Of a DNA stretch of 46,418 bases, positions 30,383 to 38,060 are shown one piece after another. The stretch lies in assembly GCA_947073765.1 (NCBI GenBank), contig CAMTMZ010000017.1, forward strand, positions 1 to 46,418. The letters are read 5' to 3'. A program made the translations under genes and the position numbers. Positions within the stretch are counted from its first letter, which is position 1. Every line of letters begins with the position of its first letter. The notes beneath the pieces are model-generated. The model saw only the letters and a program-made list of their open reading frames with translations. It did not search any database and was not told the DNA's origin. This stretch comes from an uncultured Bacillota bacterium (GTDB taxonomy: Bacteria; Bacillota; Clostridia; Oscillospirales; Oscillospiraceae).

Positions 30383-30928
30383 ATGAATAAGGAAATCATT
30401 CTCTCCGGCTTCGGTGGGCAGGGCATCATGTCCATGGGAAAGAATTTGGCAGAGGCCGGCGTGGAAGAGGGGTTGGAAGTTTCCTGGGTGCCCTCCTATG
30501 GCCCCGAAATGCGCGGTGGAACGGCAAACTGCACCGTGATCCTCAGCGATGAACGGATCGGCTCTCCTCTGGTTGAAGCGCCCTCCGAGATCATTGTCAT
30601 GAACCGTGCAGCGCTGCACAAATTTGAACCCGAGGTTGTGCCCGGCGGCACGGTTTTTGTCAACAGCAGTATTGTTCCTGACAAGGTATCCCGAAAGGAT
30701 TTAAAGGCTATTTATGTTCCCTGCGATGAAATCGCGGCAGAACTTGGCAATGGCAAGGTTGCCAACATGGTCATGCTGGGCGCTTATGTCGGCGCCACCA
30801 AGGCGCTGAAAGTGGAGACCATTGAAAATATGATCCACGAGATTTTTACCGGGAAGAAGGCCAAGCTGGTTCTTTTGAATATGGAAGCCCTGCACCGCGG
30901 AATCGAGTGCGGAAGCTGTACAGAATAA
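30383..30928 (+). CDS. 2-oxoacid:ferredoxin oxidoreductase gamma subunit
   Basis: A 181-residue subunit with the pattern of the gamma domain: [21 protein letters not shown] at the N terminus, [25 protein letters not shown], and [13 protein letters not shown]. It completes the enzyme and is thought to hold CoA in place. AAGGAGG lies 10 bases before ATG 30383; a TTG at 30374 in the same frame is not needed. The C terminus CGSCTE is typical. It is last in the operon, with a 10-base hairpin 25 bases downstream. Confidence 0.92.
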   Translation: MNKEIILSGFGGQGIMSMGKNLAEAGVEEGLEVSWVPSYGPEMRGGTANCTVILSDERIGSPLVEAPSEIIVMNRAALHKFEPEVVPGGTVFVNSSIVPDKVSRKDLKAIYVPCDEIAAELGNGKVANMVMLGAYVGATKALKVETIENMIHEIFTGKKAKLVLLNMEALHRGIECGSCTE

Positions 30929-30953
30929 TTTGACATGACATTTTAGTTCCGGT

Positions 30954-30987
30954 GTGCATCGCGAAACAGCATTGTGCCGCGATGCAC
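30954..30987 (+). terminator. Hairpin after the oxidoreductase operon
   Basis: Perfect 10-base stem (GTGCATCGCG / CGCGATGCAC) with a 14-base loop. No T run follows, so it is a weak terminator candidate or an mRNA end-protecting structure. Confidence 0.5.
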
Positions 30988-31049
30988 GCTACTCGTTTGC
31001 CATCTCCAAACGACGATTTTTGAAATCTATTGAATAGAAGGGGCCTGTT

Positions 31050-31383
31050 ATGAACTATGAGACAGAATACCGCTCAAAATTGACCACGGCAGAAGATGCG
31101 GTCAAGCTGATTCGATCCGGTGATTGGGTGGACTACGGATTGTATAGGCGGCTATGAAAATGGCATCCACATCAGCCGAGTGGACTGGATTGCAGAAGGA
31201 GATCACCCTGACATGGAGCAGTTTCCTGTAGCGGGAGCGCCTTCCGCAGTTGATTTGTCTGTATGTATGGCCGCTCCGGTGGATTATGTGAATGATATCG
31301 CCCGGGTTTCGTCGATTGACCGGTTTATATCAGTCAACGGTGCGGTAGACATCGATTTGTTTGGCCAGGCATCTTCTATTTGA
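31050..31383 (+). pseudogene. Deleted butyryl-CoA:acetate / 4-hydroxybutyrate CoA-transferase gene
   Basis: The ATG at 31050 begins a good N terminus of this family ([21 protein letters not shown]). The frame then breaks, and another frame resumes with [25 protein letters not shown], characteristic of the middle of the same protein. After a second loss it gives [32 protein letters not shown], from the C-terminal third. About 140 and 120 residues are missing at the two junctions, judged from the usual ~440-residue length, and the second gap should include the catalytic region. It cannot make an active enzyme. It follows the oxidoreductase operon directly, so an original acyl-CoA to acid step may have been encoded here. 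Confidence 0.8.
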
Positions 31384-31570
31384 CGGTCAGGCCATTGGAA
31401 AAGCAAATTTGTATCGTTCGAGTCGAAATTGCCCCTGAAGGTGAATATCTGGAGAGCCTAAAGGCGAACAACATCATACTATGAGCAAGGTGCCGCCATC
31501 GCTTGATATATCAAAGAGCACAAAACATTGTTGTGAAGTTTCAAAACTGATACGACTGCCTTAAATTTGT
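31384..31570 (+). other. Gap between two gene relics
   Basis: No intact gene. One frame reads CIVRVEIAPEGEYLESLKANNIIL before a stop, and YIKEHKTLL follows further on. These could be scraps of another gene, but I cannot place them in a family. Confidence 0.4.
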
Positions 31571-31618
31571 CTCCAGTGCCGCGGAACGATTCCGCACACT
31601 GGGGATTTTTCTGTTTGA
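31571..31618 (+). terminator. Intrinsic terminator in the relic region
   Basis: Stem formed by CCAGTG..GCGGAA and TTCCGC..CACTGG with small internal asymmetry, followed by GGGATTTTTCTGTTT. A good U tract on the plus strand. Confidence 0.65.
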
Positions 31619-31630
31619 GGAGGATGCACA

Positions 31631-31815
31631 ATGAATCAAATGAAACGCTTTATTTGACGCGGAGATATTTGATGGATTTTGGAAAAGTGTATGGGCTTTT
31701 GTTGGACAAGGCCGTCAGGAAGGGCCGGACAAAGGCCGAGGTGGATGAAGTCATCTGCTGGCTAACCGGTTACATCCTAGAGCAGCTGGAGTCGTTCCGC
31801 TCCGCTAACAGGTGA
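31631..31815 (+). pseudogene. N-terminal fragment of a DUF2200 protein gene
   Basis: An ATG at 31631 with GAGGAGG upstream starts MNQMKRFI and stops at once. After a frame change, the frame from ATG 31672 reads KVYGLLLDKAVRKGRTKAE followed by VDEVICWLTGY and LEQLESF, the highly conserved N-terminal half of DUF2200. The family is about 115-120 residues; this frame ends after 47. Function of the family is unknown. The fragment has lost its C-terminal half and its true start, so it is not expected to work. Confidence 0.65.
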
Positions 31816-32052
31816 TTTTTCCAGCAATCTCGCTTTTCCACGTAAAATTCTTTATCAGGACATAGCTTGTACATCAAAATTCCCAAAGCTCGGGGTCCAG
31901 TCTATGACAAATTGAGCAGAGAGGTTCCAGAAAGAACCCGCCAGTTAGCAGACACATAAACTGTTCCGAGGGCCGCACTGGCAAGGGGCCTTTCCTGCTG
32001 CTGCGCCGGCGCGCTCCTGGCGCGCGCCCTCATTCAGAAAGGAGATTGTTTT
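31816..32052 (+). other. Leader region of the collagen-like gene cluster
   Basis: No gene. A GC-rich hairpin (GGCGCGC/GCGCGCC region, about 32010-32035) lies shortly before the AAGGAG of the first collagen-like gene. No sigma-A-like promoter stands out; a sporulation promoter would be expected but I could not define one. Confidence 0.35.
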
Positions 32053-33000
32053 ATGTCTCTGCCCAGCTTTCCCAACATTGACCCGCCTATCCAGCGGGAA
32101 GACGCAGTCAATCAGATTCTCTCCTCCATCGCCATGGAGGAACTCGGCCTGAGTCACATCCTCAACGCTGAGGGCGAGAAGCTGCAATATATTCTCGGCA
32201 CCCTGCCCGGCCTCAGCGGCCCTGCCGCTACTGTGGAAGATGTGCTGTCCGCTAACGAGAGCGTTCAGGACCTGCTGAAAGCCGCTGTGCAAAACCAGCT
32301 CTTCCTGAAGTCCAAAATGCAAGGGGCGCTGGAGGCATCTCCCATGCAGGGGCCCGCCGGCCCCACTGGCCCCGCAGGCCCCGCCGGAGCTGCCGGCCCC
32401 GCTGGAGCCGCTGGCGCTGCCGGTCCCACCGGAGCCGACGGAGCTGTTGGAGCCACTGGCGCCACCGGCCCTGCCGGCCCAACCGGCGCAACCGGCCCCA
32501 CCGGCGCGACAGGACCAACAGGCCCTGCCGGACCAGATCTGATCGGCGCGGACGGGCCTACGGGCCCCACCGGTCCTGTGGGCCCCACCGGCCCCGTCAT
32601 CATCGACTTTGCCTATGCCGCTAACACCAACGCGGCCGCGATCCCAGTGAATGGCCTGGTGCCTCTGCCGAATGACCAGGTGAAGGGCAAGAGCATCACT
32701 ATCAGTCCAGACAGCACCAAGTTCACCGTGAAGGCTGGCGGGGTCTATCAGGTTTGGTATAACATCAATACCAGCAAGGCTCTGACCGACGGCGCCCGGC
32801 TGCTGGTCAACGGCGAGCCCAGGGAAGTGTCCGCTGTGGGGGGGATACCAACATTGTCCCTGAGCCGGCTTTCCAACGAGGTCCTGCTGCGTTTGAAGGA
32901 TGACGATGAAATTTCCCTGCAGATCTTCAATAATCCCCTTGGCACAGCGCTGCTGCCCGCTCCCGTGGGGGCGGCCCTGAAAATCATCCGGTTGAGTTAA
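32053..33000 (+). CDS. Collagen-like protein 1 (BclA-type, probable spore-surface filament)
   Basis: A 315-residue protein in three parts. Residues 1-99 are a conserved helical N-terminal domain ([57 protein letters not shown]). Residues 100-181 are uninterrupted Gly-X-Y triplets rich in GPT, GPA and GAT, broken once by [10 protein letters not shown]. The remaining ~130 residues form a beta-rich head like the C1q/TNF-type domain of BclA ([18 protein letters not shown]). There is no signal peptide, as in exosporium proteins that assemble inside the mother cell. AAGGAG lies 8 bases before the ATG. It leads three tandem paralogues. Confidence 0.88.
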   Translation: MSLPSFPNIDPPIQREDAVNQILSSIAMEELGLSHILNAEGEKLQYILGTLPGLSGPAATVEDVLSANESVQDLLKAAVQNQLFLKSKMQGALEASPMQGPAGPTGPAGPAGAAGPAGAAGAAGPTGADGAVGATGATGPAGPTGATGPTGATGPTGPAGPDLIGADGPTGPTGPVGPTGPVIIDFAYAANTNAAAIPVNGLVPLPNDQVKGKSITISPDSTKFTVKAGGVYQVWYNINTSKALTDGARLLVNGEPREVSAVGGIPTLSLSRLSNEVLLRLKDDDEISLQIFNNPLGTALLPAPVGAALKIIRLS

Positions 33001-33013
33001 GGAGGAATGCTTT

Positions 33014-34000
33014 ATGTCCATGCCCACATTTCCCAAAAACGATCCTCCTCTGAGCCGTGAGGGGAGTCTGAATGAAATTATCGCTTCCATCGCCGCCGAG
33101 GAGTTGAGCTTGAGCCACATTCTCAACGCCGAGGGCGAAAAGCTGCAATACGTCCTGGGGACCCTGCCCGGTCTGGATGAGGCGGCCTCGCAGGATGAGG
33201 TGCTCCGGATCAACCAGAGCGTGAAGAACACACTGTCCGGCATCATAGAGCAGCAGATGATGCTGTCTGCCAAGCTGGGTGCGGCCTTGAAGGCCCCCAC
33301 CATTCCCGGCCCCGCCGGCCCTGCTGGCCCTGCTGGTCCTGCCGGCCCTGTCGGAGCTGCCGGGGCTACCGGAGCGGACGGCCCCGCCGGCCCTGCCGGA
33401 ACTGCTGGGGCCACCGGAGCGGATGGCCCCACTGGCCCTGCCGGAGCTGCGGGCCCCACCGGACCCACCGGGGCCGCAGGTCCGCGGGGTGGCACCGTAG
33501 AAGAAGGGGATCTCTTTGGCGCTACCGGTCCCACCGGCCCCAGTGGACCCACCGGGTCCACTGGCCCCAACCCCACAGCTGTCGCATTCTTCGCCGCCAA
33601 CACCCAAGGGCCTACCCTCAACGTGCCGTCCTATTCCGGTGTTGCGATCCCTCTGCCGGATGCCCAAATCGTGTCCGCGGATATTACTGCAAACCCGGAG
33701 AACACCGTGTTTCAGGTGAACAAAAAAGGCCGCTATTTGATCTCTTACCGCGTAAATCTCACCCAGCCCGCGCAGGTAGGGACCAAGCTGATTCCAAACG
33801 GCGTGGGGCGAACCACCACTACGGTTATCCCTACGGTTCCGACTGACAGCTTTGAGATTCAGGACATGTATTCTATGCGCATCGGTGAGACGTTCCAGCT
33901 CCAGCTGTGCGCGGCCCCCCCTCCCGGACTTTCTGCAAAGGCTCAAACTGTCACCCTGGCGGGCGCTTCTCTGAGTATCATCCTGCTGGAAGAGAAGTAA
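33014..34000 (+). CDS. Collagen-like protein 2 (BclA-type, most diverged of three)
   Basis: Same three-part plan in 328 residues. The N-terminal domain (1-98) keeps [25 protein letters not shown] but differs from copies 1 and 3 in much of the rest. Gly-X-Y triplets cover about 99-186, with an interruption [16 protein letters not shown]. The head domain has the beta-strand pattern [17 protein letters not shown]. It lies 13 bases after copy 1, with GGAGG before its ATG, so the genes are one transcript. Thr-rich X-Y positions are usual sites of glycosylation in exosporium filaments. Confidence 0.87.
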   Translation: MSMPTFPKNDPPLSREGSLNEIIASIAAEELSLSHILNAEGEKLQYVLGTLPGLDEAASQDEVLRINQSVKNTLSGIIEQQMMLSAKLGAALKAPTIPGPAGPAGPAGPAGPVGAAGATGADGPAGPAGTAGATGADGPTGPAGAAGPTGPTGAAGPRGGTVEEGDLFGATGPTGPSGPTGSTGPNPTAVAFFAANTQGPTLNVPSYSGVAIPLPDAQIVSADITANPENTVFQVNKKGRYLISYRVNLTQPAQVGTKLIPNGVGRTTTTVIPTVPTDSFEIQDMYSMRIGETFQLQLCAAPPPGLSAKAQTVTLAGASLSIILLEEK

Positions 34001-34051
34001 TGAAGGGGCACATTCCCGGTGTGCACACCCAGTCAGAAAGGAGATTATTTT

Positions 34052-35026
34052 ATGTCTCTGCCCAGCTTTCCCAATATTGACCCGCCCATCAAGCGGGAAG
34101 ACGCAGTCAATCAGATCCTCTCCTCCATTGCCATGGAGGAGTTGGGAATGAGCCATATCCTGAACGCCGAGGGCGAGAAGCTGCAATATATTCTTGGCAC
34201 TTTGCCCGGCCTCAGCGGCCCCGCCGCTACTGTAAAAGACGTGCTGAACGCCAATGGGAGCGTCAAGGATCTGCTGGAAACCGCCACGCAGAACCAGCTC
34301 TTCCTAAAATCCAAGATGCAGTGCGCGCTGGATACCACCCCCGCGCAGGGTCCCGCTGGTCCCGCTGGAGCCACTGGTCCCACTGGTCCTGCCGGACCTA
34401 CTGGAGCCACTGGACCCACCGGCTCCGTTGGCGCGGCAGGAGCGGCAGGAGCGACAGGCGCCACCGGTCCCACCGGCCCTGCCGGTGCAACGGGCGCTGC
34501 CGGCGCGGCAGGCCCCACCGGTCCAACGGGGCCTGCCGGAAGCTATTCCCCAGGCTCAGATGGCCCCACGGGTCCTACCGGCCCCACCGGCCCCACCGGC
34601 CCGAACGTCACAGCCACCTCCGCCTTTGCTTCAAATTTCACGGGAGGCACCGTCCTCCCCGATCCATTAGGCGACGCTCTATTAGGTGTCACGGTGCCTT
34701 TGCCGGATATTATGCAGAGGTCCACAGATATTGGCATTGATAAACCAAACAGCGAGTTTATTATTCAAAAAGACGGATATTACCAGATTTCCTACAACCT
34801 CAATCCCTCCACACCAGTGGTGGGCACTGCTCAGATCATAATCAACAATGAGATCAATAAAGCCTCCGTTATGACTTCGCAGCTGGCTGCAAACCACTTC
34901 TCCGGCACGATCCTGGTGCCGCTGCACAAGGGCGACAGGGTTTCCCTGCGGGTGATCAGCGTCACGCCGGTCGTGCTGCCGGCTCGGTCTGCCGGGGCCT
35001 CCCTGCTCATTCTCCGCCTGGCCTGA
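34052..35026 (+). CDS. Collagen-like protein 3 (BclA-type, near copy of the first)
   Basis: A 324-residue protein whose N-terminal domain (1-99) is almost the same as copy 1, down to the ribosome binding site and the opening [13 protein letters not shown]. Gly-X-Y triplets cover 100-184 and end with a run of GPT repeats. The head domain ([17 protein letters not shown]) is clearly different from copies 1 and 2. So the gene arose by duplication, with the head diverging or exchanged. Start ATG 34052 has AAGGAG 8 bases upstream; an in-frame codon at 34019 lies before that site. A hairpin follows 84 bases downstream. Confidence 0.88.
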   Translation: MSLPSFPNIDPPIKREDAVNQILSSIAMEELGMSHILNAEGEKLQYILGTLPGLSGPAATVKDVLNANGSVKDLLETATQNQLFLKSKMQCALDTTPAQGPAGPAGATGPTGPAGPTGATGPTGSVGAAGAAGATGATGPTGPAGATGAAGAAGPTGPTGPAGSYSPGSDGPTGPTGPTGPTGPNVTATSAFASNFTGGTVLPDPLGDALLGVTVPLPDIMQRSTDIGIDKPNSEFIIQKDGYYQISYNLNPSTPVVGTAQIIINNEINKASVMTSQLAANHFSGTILVPLHKGDRVSLRVISVTPVVLPARSAGASLLILRLA

Positions 35027-35110
35027 GGTATAGGCTTTTGAAAAACGAAACCCGTATGAACCACAGAAGTGAAGCCATAAAGTAAGCGACAAATCAGCCA
35101 GCCCCAAAGA

Positions 35111-35146
35111 GAGCCGCAGTGTTGAATCGAATCAGCACTGCGGCTC
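35111..35146. terminator. Hairpin downstream of the collagen-like genes
   Basis: Perfect 11-base stem (GAGCCGCAGTG / CACTGCGGCTC) with a 14-base loop. Downstream Ts are few on either strand; it probably ends the collagen-like transcript. Confidence 0.55.
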
Positions 35147-35159
35147 ATAAAAGTTATGT

Positions 35160-35274
35160 GGAGATACCCGGAAAAGCCGTCCTGGAACTTCGCCGCGTGT
35201 TTGGCTTCCCAGCTGGGCTGGTATTCATAGAGCACGATGGGAGGTCCACCATCCTTGGGAGTAGACAAGGCCAT
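35160..35274 (-). mobile_element. IS66-family transposase fragment
   Basis: The minus strand encodes PPIVLYEYQPSWEAKHAAKF followed by GFSGYLH, which matches the catalytic-domain region of IS66 TnpC (usual form IVLYEYQPTR...HA..FL.GFSGYL, just before DGYQGY). Only about 38 residues remain; the DDE residue that should follow is lost. No inverted ends or target duplication were found. It shows that an IS66 element once sat here. Confidence 0.7.
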
Positions 35275-35554
35275 GAAACAGGTTATAAATAGTGTCTGTG
35301 GTATTTATGAGTGATTTGAGCCGAGTATATCCCCCTTCTTCTCAAATTACAGATTTTCTTCCGTATCGTATGATAGAATGGAACGCTTTATCAAATGTCA
35401 GATTAGTTAATATTTTTGGCATTTATCTTGATCATTTCCAGTCCGGGCTATTGCTGTATCTGGCGTAAGCAGCCTTGACTACAAGCACAAAAATAGGGCG
35501 CAAGTGATTCACTTATTACTTGCGCCCGGAGGGAATTGGATATCTATTCCATCA
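35275..35554. other. AT-rich gap with no recognised gene
   Basis: Between the IS66 fragment and the anti-sigma-like gene. I see no convincing coding frame. It may hold the transcription end of the minus-strand sigma operon, but no strong hairpin is visible. Confidence 0.4.
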
Positions 35555-36802
35555 TTACTCAGTGGGAAGATTGTAGTAAAAACGGCGGTTCAAGACATCC
35601 CTGTCCTTGTAGTAGTTATAGATATTCTCCACGCGCTCCCAAACCTGTTCATCAAAGTAGATGTCGCTCCGCTGGCTGACCATGCTCTCCGTATGCTGAC
35701 GGAGGTTTGTGTAAAACAGGTCAGTCACCTCGTAGCAGGCATACTGCTCATCTTCATATGCTTTGTACTGCTCCAGTTCACCAAAGGTTATGAGCTGTCC
35801 GTGGATAAAGGCAATATCCTCTGAACTGTGAATGTCCTCCACATTGTAGGTAAAGAAGTAAAGCAGGGGGATATCTACGCCGCCATCGACCTCTCCTTTA
35901 TGCTGGGGAACATACGCGCTCAAAACCAAGGCGCTTTCACCTTCGGTAGAGCCAACCGGGATGCCATAGCCATCAAGACTGCGCCAGTGCAGACCGGTCA
36001 GCCAGTGCTGTGTCTCCAGAGGAGCAGTCTCATCAAAGATAACCTCCGGGTTTAGCCCGTCAATCGCCAGGGGAGCCTCTACTGCGGGGACTACATCCCG
36101 ATCCAGTGTGGTCAACAGTTCTTGGCATTTCTGAAGGTAACTGCCTGCGGCCTCTCTCCGCTCGTCGATATTGGCAGGATAGGTTTCAAAATAAGGCCTC
36201 AGTTCCTCCATAATTTGTGAAGCCAGCTCTCTGTCGGCCTCGGCAGCAGGAATGGGGAGCGGCGTCTCTACCACCGTTTTGATTGGCTCCGCAAAAGAAA
36301 CAGAACACATCCAGTCCTGTCCAAACACAAAATTGTTGTTCGTTAGCACGAGATAGTAATGGTCATCGGTGAGCGGCTGTTCCAGCACATCCATGTTGTA
36401 CGCTTGGGAGAGATCCACCGTCATCACGCCGCTGGTATGCGCTCCGAACTCAGTGCCGCTGAATACAGTCTCGCCAGAGGTTGGAACGATTTCTTCGGCG
36501 GTGGACCATTGCATCAGTCTCAACTGCGGCTGGAAACTCAGATTTTTATTTGATCGGTTTTCTACTTGAATTGATACGAGGCCATCCCCCACATAGGTGG
36601 CGGAAAGGCTCAAATCATCTCCGTCCAAAGAAGAAAACAGGCTGACCGCAAAGGCAGTCATTGTGAGGCAGCACACCATCACAGCCGCCATAAGCACAGA
36701 GGCTCCGATGGGACGGCGACAACGGGATACCAATTCAACGCCGGTTTTTTCCTCGAAAATGTCTTTTATGTTCTGCAAATTTGTTTTACTGAAAGAACTC
36801 AT
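35555..36802 (-). CDS. Membrane-anchored partner of the ECF sigma factor (anti-sigma-like)
   Basis: A 415-residue protein: about 30 cytoplasmic residues (MSSFSKTNLQNIKDIFEEKTG), one membrane helix (ASVLMAAVMVCCLTMTAFAVSLF), and a long extracellular part. The latter starts with a beta domain (LSATYVGDGLVSIQVENRSNKNLSFQPQL, seen by ENRSNKNLSF) and ends in a helix-rich region with no family that I recognise. Its start lies inside the 3' end of the sigma gene (17-base overlap, ATG at 36802), the coupling typical of sigma/anti-sigma pairs. Layout resembles DUF4179-type anti-sigma proteins. The cytoplasmic segment is short, so sigma binding is inferred. Confidence 0.65.
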   Translation of the reverse strand: MSSFSKTNLQNIKDIFEEKTGVELVSRCRRPIGASVLMAAVMVCCLTMTAFAVSLFSSLDGDDLSLSATYVGDGLVSIQVENRSNKNLSFQPQLRLMQWSTAEEIVPTSGETVFSGTEFGAHTSGVMTVDLSQAYNMDVLEQPLTDDHYYLVLTNNNFVFGQDWMCSVSFAEPIKTVVETPLPIPAAEADRELASQIMEELRPYFETYPANIDERREAAGSYLQKCQELLTTLDRDVVPAVEAPLAIDGLNPEVIFDETAPLETQHWLTGLHWRSLDGYGIPVGSTEGESALVLSAYVPQHKGEVDGGVDIPLLYFFTYNVEDIHSSEDIAFIHGQLITFGELEQYKAYEDEQYACYEVTDLFYTNLRQHTESMVSQRSDIYFDEQVWERVENIYNYYKDRDVLNRRFYYNLPTE

Positions 36803-37352
36803 ACTGTCCTCCTTCTGAGCGCGTAAGCATCTCACGCAATCTCCGTTTTGTTTGGTACAGCCGGTTGTCAATTTGTTTCACACTCATATCCAGCGCCAGC
36901 GCGATTTCTTTTGGCTTTTGATTGTAGTAATACCGGCGAATCAAAATTTCACGATCCGGTTCACCAAGAGCGTTGACTGACGCGAGCAAGGCTTTGCGCG
37001 TCTCCGCCTCTAAAACGGCATCCACAACACTGAGCTGGTCGATAAAGTCTGTATCTTCCAGAGGGAGTGTATTGCGCTTTGTTATTTCCCGATATCGGTT
37101 CACAGCCTGTGTGCGGGCAACGATAGACAGCCAGGTTTTCAGTTTTCCCCGCTGGTAATCGAATTTTTCCGGATGTTCCCATAAGTAGATGAATGTATCA
37201 GCAACACATTCCTCCACATCCTGAACTGACCCGATATGGCTCAAAACTGCCCCTGCCACCGACCACAACAATTTGGAATACTTTGTGATTATCTCGTTAA
37301 TCGCTGCTTCGTTTCGATTTTTGATGGCTGTTATTATTTTTTCATCATTCAA
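36786..37352 (-). CDS. ECF-type RNA polymerase sigma factor
   Basis: A 188-residue sigma-70 family protein. Region 2 runs AINEIITKYSKLLWSVAGAVL then VQDVEECVADTFIYLWEHPEKF and GKLKTWLSIVARTQAVNRYRE; region 4 runs LGEPDREILIRRYYYNQKPKEIALALDMSVKQIDNRL and LYQTKRRLREML. It lacks region 3. TTG at 37352 is chosen because AGGAGGTGA lies 6 bases upstream; the ATG at 37385 would put that site inside the gene. A palindrome TGACCGGTCA stands just upstream (37375-37384). Overlap with the membrane protein gene suggests signal-controlled release. Confidence 0.88.
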   Translation of the reverse strand: MNDEKIITAIKNRNEAAINEIITKYSKLLWSVAGAVLSHIGSVQDVEECVADTFIYLWEHPEKFDYQRGKLKTWLSIVARTQAVNRYREITKRNTLPLEDTDFIDQLSVVDAVLEAETRKALLASVNALGEPDREILIRRYYYNQKPKEIALALDMSVKQIDNRLYQTKRRLREMLTRSEGGQYEFFQ

Positions 37353-37464
37353 AAACTTCACCTCCTGTGTTGATTGACCGGTCATGTATAGTACGTTAAA
37401 AAATGAAAAAACACTAAAATTTTTTGGAGCTTTTTGAGAACATCTACCTTGATTTATTCTACAC

Positions 37465-37548
37465 CTATGCCATGGTGGGGACAGCGAGGGCGGCAGTCAG
37501 GATGGCTGCCGTTAGTGCGGCGGTAATACGTTTTTTCGTACTGGTCAT
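37465..37548 (-). pseudogene. Truncated gene: signal peptide only (27 residues)
   Basis: The frame from ATG 37548 encodes TKKRITAALTAAILTAALA followed by VPTMA and a stop: a complete secretory signal peptide with nothing after it. GGAGG lies 7 bases upstream. The stop of the preceding reading frame overlaps this ATG (GCATGA), as in a coupled operon. Conjugative elements of Clostridia often carry an exported protein in such a place, so I take it as the broken 5' end of a mobile-element gene. It could also be a real short peptide. Confidence 0.5.
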
Positions 37549-37551
37549 GCT

Positions 37552-37630
37552 TTTTCCTCCATACATTTTTTGCCCCCCCCCGGTTCTCGTCGTTACAGGC
37601 TCCGTATCATTCGCCTCGCCGCAGACGGCA
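37552..37630 (-). repeat. Coding relic containing dispersed 37-base repeat, copy 2
   Basis: The repeat itself is 37579-37615 and matches 27392-27428. On the minus strand the frame reads AVCGEANDTEPVTTRTGGG then KKCMEEKA and a stop that overlaps the next start codon. The frame is open upstream for only a few residues. It is probably the 3' end of a decayed mobile-element gene. The run of eight Cs at 37573-37580 may mark a slippage frameshift. Confidence 0.5.
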
Positions 37631-37659
37631 AGGCTCACTCACTCCGCTGATCCTCCTCT

Positions 37660-37694
37660 CCAAACCGCAACCGCTTCGCTAGGTTGCGGTTTGG
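37660..37694. repeat. Thirteen-base inverted repeat
   Basis: Perfect arms CCAAACCGCAACC and GGTTGCGGTTTGG around a 9-base loop GCTTCGCTA. No T run. It separates two relic coding fragments and may be a recombination-related or intercistronic hairpin of the lost element. Confidence 0.55.
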
Positions 37695-37699
37695 TTCAA

Positions 37700-37980
37700 G
37701 CGGCGGCTTGTTACCTTCCGGACACCAGCGGCTACACAGCGGCGAACAGGCTGTCACGAGAGCCTTCCCTGGTTTACAGCGACACAGTTTTTGTGTACTC
37801 CCATCTTGCTCTCTCCACCTCCAGTTGGCGCAACTCTTTCTGCCGATGAGCATCCAGCACCTTTTGGAATGGTCGAATAGTGTATGCAGACTGCTGCTGT
37901 GGATGCTGTTACAGAAAAAATGGACAGCGCCGCTCGCTCCGCACAGGAACGGCTCAACGCTGTCTGGAATTGATTTTTAA
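37700..37980 (-). pseudogene. Decayed coding sequence, probably mobile-element derived
   Basis: One minus-strand frame reads AYTIRPFQKVLDAHRQKEL then RQLEVERARWEYTKTVSL and a stop at about 37780; it is polar and helical as in a real protein, but is closed by a stop upstream. The short YTIR segment also occurs in the 27.4 kb relic. I cannot name the family. The stretch 37981-38060 holds no gene. Confidence 0.4.
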
Positions 37981-38060
37981 TTTGCCGGTCTACCGGAGTC
38001 TGTGCTTAAATATGGGGACTGCCTGGAACTTAGCTTTCCGATACGGAAGTCTGCGGCAGT

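Noticed and set aside
32340-32600. Short repeated units that might suggest a CRISPR array
   Set aside because: Repeats are 9-base-phased Gly-X-Y codons inside an intact gene, without conserved repeats and unique spacers.
31945-33621. 558-residue minus-strand frame that looks collagen-like
   Set aside because: Reverse complement of Gly-Pro/Ala codons also gives Gly-Pro-rich protein. The plus frames have ribosome binding sites, N-terminal domains and heads; this one has none.
37424-37980. Plus-strand frames of 98-141 residues
   Set aside because: No ribosome binding site or motif; the minus strand shows the more convincing relic coding pieces in the same place.
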